This document shows, in pieces, positions 1 to 5,153 of a stretch of DNA of 5,153 nucleotides (within the stretch, counting starts at the first letter, position 1; each line of letters opens with the position of its first letter). Origin of the DNA: an uncultured Ventosimonas sp. (GTDB lineage Bacteria > Pseudomonadota > Gammaproteobacteria > Pseudomonadales > Pseudomonadaceae); NCBI GenBank assembly GCA_945283395.1, contig CALYQH010000115.1, forward strand, positions 1 to 5,153. The letters are read 5' to 3'. The translations under genes and the position numbers were made by a program. The notes beneath the pieces are model-generated. The model was not told the DNA's origin and did not search any database. It was given only the letters and a program-made list of their open reading frames with translations.

Positions 1-23
1 AAAGTTTTAATCTTTTTCGGTAC

Positions 24-377
24 TTACTTAGGAACTATTCGTAAAAGTGGCATTTTTATGACTGTACCTTTAGCAAAATCTATCGATATTTCTCTTAGAG
101 TAAGAAATTTCAATAGTAATACCTTAAAAGTTAATGATATAGAGGTTATTAGTTTGACTCCGCAAGCTGTTTTCATACCTTCAACGGCTGGGTATTTAGC
201 TTGAACAGAGGTAGACGTAACACCTTCAATGATAGGGAAGGTTCCTTTACACAAAGGACACAACACCATGTGTGTCTTACAAGCTATAGGTTTACCATAA
301 ACCAAATAATCCTCTATCCCTTCAATCACCGTGCCGCCATGTGTGGTAGTATCTCCTTTACGTATAACAGGCTTCAT
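24..377 (-). CDS. PAAR-domain protein (type VI secretion spike tip), atypical C-terminus
   Basis: This 117-residue protein has the layout of small PAAR-repeat proteins, which cap the VgrG spike of the type VI secretion system and can carry effectors. Residues 1-77 hold the diagnostic parts: an N-terminal KGDTTTHGG segment, a central GKPIACKTH segment, and the run VTSTSVQAKYPAVEGMKTAC. Candidate metal ligands are H13, C33, H36, C40, C43 and C72; in known PAAR tips, His and Cys bind zinc at the cone apex. No signal peptide is visible, as expected for a T6SS component. After about residue 77 the sequence turns into a basic and hydrophobic tail (LLLKFLTLREISIDF and onward to RIVPK) that I do not recognise from the family, where the protein normally ends soon after this point. 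No good Shine-Dalgarno precedes the ATG; the start is chosen because the PAAR domain begins directly there. No vgrG, hcp or tss gene lies in the window, so it is an orphan here. The family call is firm; the tail is unexplained. Confidence 0.9.
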   Translation of the reverse strand: MKPVIRKGDTTTHGGTVIEGIEDYLVYGKPIACKTHMVLCPLCKGTFPIIEGVTSTSVQAKYPAVEGMKTACGVKLITSISLTFKVLLLKFLTLREISIDFAKGTVIKMPLLRIVPK

Positions 378-395
378 CGTTAGGCTAGTGTAAAT

Positions 396-424
396 ATAAA
401 ATTTATTGATTAAGAGTTAGTTAA
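396..424 (-). promoter_or_regulatory. Weak candidate sigma-70 promoter for the PAAR gene
   Basis: On the minus strand, TTAACT (419-424) is followed after exactly 17 nt by TTTTAT (396-401). Each matches four of six consensus bases. Transcription would begin about 10-12 nt before the PAAR start codon, giving a short leader. In DNA this AT-rich such matches arise easily by chance, so this is only a candidate. Confidence 0.2.
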
Positions 425-523
425 ATACTGTTAATATAAGCTATCTTTTATATTGCTGATTTTGTTAGTTGATACCAAAGCAATAAGAGTGAACTTTTAG
501 TAGTTTATTAACTCAAAATAAGC

Positions 524-736
524 ATGAGTTTGCAAAAGAATTTTCCAATACATCCTAAACATCCTGAGCGGATTTGCTGGGGATGCGATAAATATTGTCC
601 TGCTAATGCATTAGCTTGTGGTAATGGTGCTGAACGTACACAGCATCCTGCTGAGTTGTTTGGTGATGACTGGTTGGAGTGGGAACTAAAGTCAGACCGA
701 ATTATTAATCAGTCTAATAAAGAAAAAAGTGAATAA
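524..736 (+). CDS. DUF3079 domain-containing protein (small four-Cys protein)
   Basis: The 70-residue product matches the DUF3079 family along most of its length. Hallmarks are the opening KNFPIHPKHPERICWGCDKYC, the ACGNGAERTQHPAELFGDDW block, and a short variable charged tail (from about residue 54). Cysteines at 18, 21, 25 and 32 (CxxC, then CxxxC and one more), together with H10, H13 and H41, form a plausible single metal-binding site, but the function of the family is unknown to me. It has no signal peptide or membrane segment and should be cytoplasmic. The ATG at 524 is chosen because the conserved domain starts within a few residues; no clear Shine-Dalgarno precedes it. The gene stands alone, divergent from the PAAR gene across 146 nt and followed by a long non-coding stretch, so it is probably a single-gene transcript. 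Its length is normal for the family. Confidence 0.92.
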   Translation: MSLQKNFPIHPKHPERICWGCDKYCPANALACGNGAERTQHPAELFGDDWLEWELKSDRIINQSNKEKSE

Positions 737-897
737 TATTAGGCAATAAAAATAACAAATTGCTTTTCAATGGTATTTTTAGCAATGTAACAAGGTTTTT
801 AAAAAGGATTATGCTGCGTATCGCAGAGCTCGCTGACAAAGCAAATACTTGTATAAAGGTCTTTTTGTGTTATATTTTAATTTTTGTGCTTAAATCA

Positions 898-927
898 TTG
901 ACTTTAATATTATTATGTTAGTTTAAT
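898..927 (+). promoter_or_regulatory. Candidate sigma-70 promoter upstream of the 960 ORF
   Basis: TTGACT (898-903) and TTTAAT (922-927) each match five of six consensus bases and are separated by 18 nt, within the tolerated range. Transcription would start near 934, about 25 nt before the ATG at 960. It is the best-matching promoter I found in the intergenic region, but the AT-rich background raises the chance of coincidence. Confidence 0.35.
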
Positions 928-959
928 GTAAATATAACTTATTGATTTAAATTATAATA

Positions 960-1208
960 ATGGGTAGTTATAGAAAAACTAGATATAAAATAATATTAAT
1001 TTTTGGTTGGGTCTTATTGTTTAGTTATATTTTATATTGTCATGAAGCAGAGCATGTTAATGGTTGAGTTATTGATAGTTGCTGTTTGCTTAAAGAGATA
1101 TTAAGTTGTACTAATTCATATCAGTGGTAGGGAGATCATAACGAAGTGTCTAGAAATAGTTGGCCTACTACTAACGATAGTGCTATTGATGTATTAGAGA
1201 TGAAATAA
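960..1208 (+). pseudogene. Possible decayed small membrane-protein gene (two in-frame stops)
   Basis: An ATG at 960 opens a 35-codon reading frame ending in TGA (1065-1067). Its peptide has a basic N-terminus (RKTRYK), then a hydrophobic stretch (IILIFGWVLLFSYILY) long enough to cross the membrane, then CHEAEHVNG. The same frame stays readable past the TGA to a TAG (1128-1130) and again to a TAA (1206-1208); the last piece, including NSWPTTNDSAIDVLEMK, looks protein-like. So the locus could be an 82-codon gene with two nonsense mutations, or an intact 35-residue membrane peptide followed by noise. A plausible promoter sits just upstream, but there is no Shine-Dalgarno before 960. I recognise no family. 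The idea rests on frame continuity and composition only. Confidence 0.22.
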
Positions 1209-1256
1209 TAATATATAAAGATTCATAGTTTATAATCAATAGGTTAACTATTTAAC

Positions 1257-1285
1257 TTGATATTTTATGCCTTCAATATTAATTT
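1257..1285 (+). promoter_or_regulatory. Weak candidate promoter for the DUF2868/GTPase operon
   Basis: TTGATA (1257-1262, five of six matches) precedes TAATTT (1280-1285, three of six) by 17 nt. A perfect TATAAT at 1341-1346, 29 nt before the GTG start, is an alternative -10 element but lacks a recognisable -35 hexamer at 16-18 nt. The operon promoter must lie in this upstream region or further left; I cannot decide between these two. Confidence 0.2.
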
Positions 1286-1375
1286 TAGTTAGGTTCTTTT
1301 ACATATTTATAACAAGCTCTATTAATAGGATAAATTAAACTATAATATTTACTATTTCATCTATGGGTTGTCATT

Positions 1376-2764
1376 GTGGCTAAGCAATTATCAGATAAGC
1401 AAAGGCATTTTAATGCGTTATGGATAGCTGAAACTATTCGTTTGCAAGAAGAACAACAGGGAATCTTAGCCGATAATGAGGCAATTCGTCAGGCTAAAGT
1501 TAATGGTGGTGACTTTCAACAGAGAATTCTTACTAGAGCAGAGTGGTTAGCCGATAAAACACATTTATTAATAGCTCAGCAAGGCGTTATTAATGCACAC
1601 CGTTGGACTATCCGTATCTTAATGTTGTTAACGTTTTTTCTGGGAATAGGGTTAGTATTACCTACTTTTTCTTCTCAGAATCATACTATTAATATCTTTA
1701 GTGCATTGGGTTGTTTATTGGGGCTCAATTTAGTCATGATGGCGGTTTGGTTATTAGGGGCTCTATTAGGGGGAGATTCTCTTAATCATTTAGGTAAATT
1801 TATCCTCTGGTTAACTTCTAAATTAACAGGTAAACAACAAATAGTACAACTCTTACCTGCATTATTAATGCTTTTTCATCAACAACGCTTAGAACGTTGG
1901 TGGATAGGGCGTGTTACCAATATTTTATGGCTGTCAACTTCAGTGATAGCGTTAGTTACTTTGTTAGTTTTACTAGCTACGCAGCGTTATGGTTTTATTT
2001 GGCAAACCACTATTTTAAGTTCAGATAGTTTCGTATTTATTGTACAACTATTAGGGGCTATTCCTCATGTATTTGGTTTTCCTATTCCAAGTGAGGAATT
2101 AATCAGGCAAAGTGGTAATGGGGCGGTGATGTTGGACACTGCAAGACAAACTTGGGCTGCCTGGTTAGTAGGCGTATTATTTGTATATGGCATTTTTCCT
2201 AGAATATTATTTTTTATTTTGTGTACATTGTTATTACGTGCTGGCTATCGGCATCTAAGCCTGAATTTGTCATTCTCTGGTTATGCGTTATTGAGGCCGC
2301 GTTTAATGCCTGATAAAGAGATGGTAGGGATAATAGATTGCAAACCTGATAATTGGTATGAACCTATGGTGGTTAACGGTAATTGGTCAGAACAAGGAGC
2401 AGCTGTAGTAGGTTTAGAGTTAGAAGCTAATTCTACTTGGCCACCCCATTTACCTAAAGGTGTAATAAATGCAGGGAGGATAGAGACCCGAGAGCAACGT
2501 AAACATCTATTAGATAGGTTGGCTGCTACCCCTGTAGCAAAATTGCTGATTATTTGTGATCCAAAAAGGTCGGTAGATAGAGGAACATTAAATTTGATAA
2601 GTGAGCTAGCCTGTTATGTTAGGGTAGCTAAAGTAGCTTTATTAGTAGATGAAGGAGTAGATACAAAAAGATTAGCTGATTGGCAGCAAGCCTTGCAGCG
2701 ATTACAGTTAGCTTATGATGACTTAGCAACTTTATTGACTTGGCTAGGAGATGCTAATGATTAA
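1376..2764 (+). CDS. DUF2868 domain-containing polytopic membrane protein
   Basis: The 462-residue product matches the DUF2868 family along its length. An N-terminal soluble part (1-77) carries the family pattern WIAETIRLQEEQQG, then GGDFQQRILTRAEWLA. Four hydrophobic segments follow at about 78-97, 106-132, 182-202 and 260-288, the loop 203-259 being the largest between them. The C-terminal part (about 309-462) is soluble and holds VGLELE...WPPHLPKG, RIETREQRKHLLDRL and a CDPKRSVDRGTLNLI block that I take to be a family signature. Function is unknown. The start is a GTG; an in-frame stop lies 33 nt upstream with no ATG between, and only a weak GGG is found 8 nt before it. The gene overlaps the following GTPase gene by 8 nt, so the pair is almost certainly co-translated. 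The C-terminal domain, probably cytoplasmic, is the natural contact surface for the GTPase (inference). Length is normal. Confidence 0.92.
   Translation: MAKQLSDKQRHFNALWIAETIRLQEEQQGILADNEAIRQAKVNGGDFQQRILTRAEWLADKTHLLIAQQGVINAHRWTIRILMLLTFFLGIGLVLPTFSSQNHTINIFSALGCLLGLNLVMMAVWLLGALLGGDSLNHLGKFILWLTSKLTGKQQIVQLLPALLMLFHQQRLERWWIGRVTNILWLSTSVIALVTLLVLLATQRYGFIWQTTILSSDSFVFIVQLLGAIPHVFGFPIPSEELIRQSGNGAVMLDTARQTWAAWLVGVLFVYGIFPRILFFILCTLLLRAGYRHLSLNLSFSGYALLRPRLMPDKEMVGIIDCKPDNWYEPMVVNGNWSEQGAAVVGLELEANSTWPPHLPKGVINAGRIETREQRKHLLDRLAATPVAKLLIICDPKRSVDRGTLNLISELACYVRVAKVALLVDEGVDTKRLADWQQALQRLQLAYDDLATLLTWLGDAND
2746..2750 (+). promoter_or_regulatory. Shine-Dalgarno AGGAG that decides the GTPase start
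   Basis: AGGAG lies inside the last codons of the DUF2868 gene. It directly abuts the first possible ATG (2751), leaving no spacer, but stands 6 nt before the second in-frame ATG (2757). The second is therefore the better start. Its overlap with the upstream stop codon (ATGATTAA, 2757-2764) is typical of translational coupling. Confidence 0.75.
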
Positions 2765-4136
2765 CACTTTAATTCTGGCTGTCGTAGGGCATACTAATGT
2801 GGGGAAAACCTCATTATTACGTACGCTATTAAAAGATAGTTATTTTGGCGAAGTATCTCATCATCCTAGCACTACTAAACACGTAGAGGGAGCCAAGCTA
2901 TTAGTAGAGGATAAAACCTTATTAGAATTTTATGATACCCCTGGTTTGGAAGATGCATTAGGACTTTTAGATTATTGTGATTTATTAGCACAGGGTGCTC
3001 GTCTGGATGGCCCAGAACGTATCGAGCGTTTTTTGCAAAGTAACGAGGCAAAGTTACGCTTTGAACAAGAAGCTAAAGTGTTAAGACAGCTGCTAGTGTC
3101 AGATGCAGCTTTGTATGTTATTGATGCAAGAGAGCCAGTATTGGCTAAGTATAAGGATGAATTAACTATTCTCATTGATAGCGGTAAGCCATTATTGCCT
3201 ATATTAAACTTTGTAGCCAATAATGAGCATAGAGCTAATGAATGGCGAGCAACTTTGGCGAGATTGGGGCTACATGCAGTTGTTCAATTTGATAGTGTCG
3301 CTCCGCCTGAAGATGGTGAAAGACGTTTATATGAAACTTTGGCTTTACTTTTAGAGCCAGCTAAGCCACAGTTATTACAACTGATTGAATATCATGAACA
3401 ACAGGCTATTGAACGTTACCGGCAGGGTTTTTTTATTATAGCTGATATGCTTATAGATGTAGCAGCATATCATTTGTTAGTAGCTACAGATGAGAAGACG
3501 ATAGAGCAGGCTAAAAAACAATTACAAACCAGTATACGTAAACGTGAGCAACGTGCTGTAAAAGATTTATTAACTTTATACCAGTTTCGTAAAGATGATG
3601 CTTTTGCCAGTGAATTACCATTGTTAAATGGTCGTTTTGCTGATGATTTATTTAATCCAGAGACTATTAAACTCTTTAGTATTAGCTTAGGTAAAGGTAT
3701 CGCGACGGGGGCGGCTGCTGGGGTTGGGGTAGATTTAATGTTTGCCGGTCTAACATTGGGAACCGCCGCTTTATTAGGAGCTATTACAGGTGGAGCTTGG
3801 CAAACTGTTAGTCATTATAAAAAGCAGTTTATAGGACGATTGAGTGGCAAACAATTTCTTGGAGTAGATGATGCTATTCTCCAGATTTTAGCTATCAGAC
3901 AATGTTATTTACTTAATGCTTTAGTGAAAAGGGGACATGCAGCTAATCATGCTATTACTCTAAATGTATTACAACATAAGTTATGGCAAACCTTGCCTAA
4001 ACCCTTGCAAAAAGCTAGAGCCCATAGCGAATGGAGTTCTCTAGTTAAAAGCTTTAAAGCTGGTGATATGGGAAGATATGAACAATCAGAAAAATTGGCT
4101 AGAAATTTACAAGAATCGTTACAACATATAAATTAG
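2757..4136 (+). CDS. GTPase/DUF3482 domain-containing protein
   Basis: From the ATG at 2757 the protein has 459 residues; an upstream ATG at 2751 would add two residues but has no room for its ribosome binding site. Residues 4-200 form an Era/TrmE-like GTPase domain: P-loop GHTNVGKT at 11-18, candidate switch-I threonines in PSTTKHVEG (37-45), and DTPG at 60-63 followed by LEDALGLLDY. A conserved-looking RFEQEAKVLRQLL and LYVIDAREPVLAKYKDEL lead to the strand PLLPILNF. The place where NKxD should occur reads NFVA (151-154), so guanine specificity is not evident. The DUF3482 part (about 205-459) is mainly helical and charged, with a glycine/alanine-rich hydrophobic stretch at about 311-348 (GKGIATGAAAGVGVD onward) that could insert in or pack against membrane. 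The partner is the overlapping DUF2868 membrane protein. Family role unknown; a dynamin-like or YcjX/YcjF-like membrane activity is only my inference. Length is typical, with no sign of damage. Confidence 0.95.
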   Translation: MINTLILAVVGHTNVGKTSLLRTLLKDSYFGEVSHHPSTTKHVEGAKLLVEDKTLLEFYDTPGLEDALGLLDYCDLLAQGARLDGPERIERFLQSNEAKLRFEQEAKVLRQLLVSDAALYVIDAREPVLAKYKDELTILIDSGKPLLPILNFVANNEHRANEWRATLARLGLHAVVQFDSVAPPEDGERRLYETLALLLEPAKPQLLQLIEYHEQQAIERYRQGFFIIADMLIDVAAYHLLVATDEKTIEQAKKQLQTSIRKREQRAVKDLLTLYQFRKDDAFASELPLLNGRFADDLFNPETIKLFSISLGKGIATGAAAGVGVDLMFAGLTLGTAALLGAITGGAWQTVSHYKKQFIGRLSGKQFLGVDDAILQILAIRQCYLLNALVKRGHAANHAITLNVLQHKLWQTLPKPLQKARAHSEWSSLVKSFKAGDMGRYEQSEKLARNLQESLQHIN

Positions 4137-4246
4137 TTAAGGTTATGGTTATTATTAAGTTAAACTGACTTCTCTTTGCGAATTATTTATTTGGTCTACC
4201 AAAAAAAGCTATTAGGGGCTTAGATTTATTATTAGCAAACAAAAAT

Positions 4247-4275
4247 AGTGCAGTATAGCTAGGCTAAACTGCACT
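4247..4275 (-). terminator. Rho-independent terminator of the gltP-like gene
   Basis: An 8-bp perfect arm (AGTGCAGT, 4247-4254, with ACTGCACT, 4268-4275) is extended, after one mismatched base on each side, by a 4-bp inner stem (TAGC/GCTA) closed by a 3-nt loop. On the minus strand the hairpin is followed at once by ATTTTTGTT, a good U-tract, and it begins 7 nt after the stop codon of the symporter gene. On the plus strand what follows is AAAGAAG, so it should not efficiently stop transcription of the GTPase operon. Confidence 0.88.
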
Positions 4276-4282
4276 AAAGAAG

Positions 4283-5153
4283 TTATTTAAGCTTCGGATG
4301 GAGTACCTGTTGCTCATAAGTTTTGGATTTTTCTATATCAAACTGTCCTTCCCATTTAGCTACTACTAGTGCGGCTAGTGAGTTCCCTATTACATTAAGG
4401 GCTGTTCTTGCCATATCCATTATCCTATCTATTCCTGCAATAAAAGTTAAGCCAAGGGTAGCTTTTTCCATTGGCATAACACTACCTAAAGTAGCAAGCA
4501 ATACTACAAAAGAAACTCCAGGCACCCCAGCGATACCTTTAGAGGTAACCATTAAAGTCAGCACAAGCGTAATTTCTTGCCAAATACTTAAGTTAATGCC
4601 GAATAATTGCGCGACAAAAATAGCAGCAATACTTTGATAGAGTGTAGAGCCATCTAAGTTAAAAGAATAGCCGGTAGGAATAACAAAACTAGTAATAGCT
4701 CGTGGCGCACCATAATCTTCCATTTTTTGCATAATACGTGGCATTACAGTTTCTGAGCTAGAAGTAGTGTAAGCTAAAATAAGTTCATCTTTAAGAATAT
4801 AAATGAGTTTAAAAATGTTTAGGCCAAAGATTTTACAAGCAATGCCAAAGATAACTAACGCAAAAAATAAAATAGCACAGTACACTAAAGATACTAGTTT
4901 AAATAGAGGTAATAAAGAGCTAAAGCCGAATTGAGCAATAGTTACAGTTATAAGAGCAAATACTCCTATAGGAGCATAATGCATGATAATATTAGTGACT
5001 TTGAACATGGTTTCAGCCACGGCACTAAACACAGCGACTAATGGATCTCTTTTAGGTGTGGGTATTGTCGATAAGGCTAGTCCAAATAATACAGAAAAGA
5101 AAATAATAGCTAACATATCACCATGCATAAGTGATTGGAATATATTGGTAGGA
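4283..5153 (-). CDS. gltP: Glutamate/aspartate symporter GltP-like (DAACS/SLC1 family), 5' end outside window
   Basis: The visible 289 codons are the C-terminal two-thirds of a dicarboxylate/amino acid:cation symporter, an inner-membrane transporter that takes up glutamate and aspartate with protons or sodium. Numbering from the internal Met at 5128, the transport core is complete: hairpin HP1 with TTSSSE (121-126), the TM7 motif NLDGS (157-161), hairpin HP2 with SKGIAGVPG (196-204), and TM8 DRIMDMARTALNVIGN (234-249), including the substrate-binding D, R, T and N pattern. The final GN replaces the GD seen in sodium-coupled GltPh; E. coli GltP also has Asn here as I recall, which favours proton coupling. 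The frame continues open to the window edge (PTNIFQSL precedes that Met), so 5128 is not the start; about 140-150 N-terminal residues are missing compared with E. coli GltP (437 residues). It is convergent with the GTPase operon and ends in its own terminator. Paralogues such as DctA are less likely given the tail VAKWEGQFD. Confidence 0.92.
   Translation of the reverse strand, partial: PTNIFQSLMHGDMLAIIFFSVLFGLALSTIPTPKRDPLVAVFSAVAETMFKVTNIIMHYAPIGVFALITVTIAQFGFSSLLPLFKLVSLVYCAILFFALVIFGIACKIFGLNIFKLIYILKDELILAYTTSSSETVMPRIMQKMEDYGAPRAITSFVIPTGYSFNLDGSTLYQSIAAIFVAQLFGINLSIWQEITLVLTLMVTSKGIAGVPGVSFVVLLATLGSVMPMEKATLGLTFIAGIDRIMDMARTALNVIGNSLAALVVAKWEGQFDIEKSKTYEQQVLHPKLK

Larger units (their letters stand above)
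737..1375 (+). other. Long AT-rich intergenic region without a confident gene
   Basis: These roughly 640 nt between the DUF3079 gene and the DUF2868 gene are dense with stops in all frames. I see no tRNA, no clear terminator after the DUF3079 gene, and no IS ends or direct repeats. Contents worth naming are a GC-richer patch around 811-840 with the palindrome CTGCG-TAT-CGCAG (814-826), a plausible promoter (898-927), a short membrane-peptide ORF with degraded-looking sequence behind it (960-1208), and perfect TATAAT hexamers at 953-958, 1231-1236 and 1341-1346. Such length is unusual beside the tight spacing of the next two genes and fits either decayed coding DNA or an untranslated RNA, neither proven. 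Confidence 0.6.

Noticed and set aside
201..383. 60-codon plus-strand ORF antisense to the PAAR gene
   Set aside because: It lies wholly opposite the conserved PAAR coding region, has no recognisable domain and no ribosome binding site.
759..786. Inverted repeat ATTGCT/AGCAAT after the DUF3079 gene
   Set aside because: The 6-bp AT-rich stem has a 16-nt loop and no U-tract directly after it, so it is too weak to call a terminator.
811..921. 36-codon plus-strand ORF with a hydrophobic second half (starts MLRIAELADK)
   Set aside because: The AAGGA before it is only about 2 nt from the ATG, too close to serve; hydrophobic peptides are expected by chance in T-rich DNA, and no family is recognised.
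1042..1104. 20-codon ORF with MVELLIVAV, resembling a type IV prepilin N-terminus
   Set aside because: It lacks the Gly before the cleavage site and ends after 20 codons with no continuing helix or domain, so the likeness is probably chance.
2972..3220. 82-codon minus-strand ORF inside the GTPase gene
   Set aside because: It is opposite the well-supported GTPase domain and its Ser/Lys-rich product looks like a mirror frame.
4190..4203. Small hairpin TTTGG-TCTA-CCAAA after the GTPase gene
   Set aside because: The stem is only 5 bp and is followed by A residues on the plus strand, with no U-tract in that direction.
4323..4637. 104-codon plus-strand ORF opposite the symporter gene
   Set aside because: It overlaps the HP1-TM8 region of the transporter on the other strand, and its sequence reflects the complement of hydrophobic codons.
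5126..5128. ATG on the minus strand as the start of the symporter gene
   Set aside because: The frame remains open upstream to the window edge and encodes a family-like PTNIFQSL segment, so this Met is internal.

Overview
The window is clearly AT-rich bacterial DNA, with Leu codons dominated by TTA and intergenic stretches even richer in A+T than the genes. Family content suggests a gammaproteobacterium, possibly an AT-rich relative of the Pseudomonadales: a PAAR spike protein, a DUF3079 protein, a DUF2868/DUF3482 gene pair and a GltP-type glutamate/aspartate symporter. This placement is inferred from family membership and composition only; no rRNA or other marker gene is present.

Layout from left to right: (1) a PAAR-repeat protein on the minus strand (24-377), a type VI secretion spike-tip protein whose last ~35 residues look unlike the rest of the family; (2) a 146-nt divergent gap; (3) a small four-cysteine DUF3079 protein on the plus strand (524-736); (4) about 640 nt without a confident gene (737-1375), holding a plausible promoter, a 35-residue membrane-peptide ORF followed in the same frame by two stops and more open sequence, and a short GC-richer patch; (5) a translationally coupled plus-strand pair, a four-TM DUF2868 membrane protein (1376-2764) and a GTPase/DUF3482 protein (2757-4136); (6) a convergent gap with a strong intrinsic terminator (4247-4275) serving the minus strand; (7) the 3' two-thirds of a gltP-like gene on the minus strand, cut by the right edge of the window.

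The best candidate for an undercharacterised system is the DUF2868/DUF3482 pair. It combines a polytopic membrane protein with a GTPase that carries a clear P-loop and DTPG motif, lacks a recognisable NKxD motif, and has a long glycine-rich hydrophobic segment in its C-terminal half. The 8-nt overlap and the placement of the Shine-Dalgarno sequence indicate coupled synthesis, so the two products probably act together at the inner membrane. Their cellular role is not known to me. Nothing in the sequence links the PAAR, DUF3079 and GltP genes functionally to that pair.
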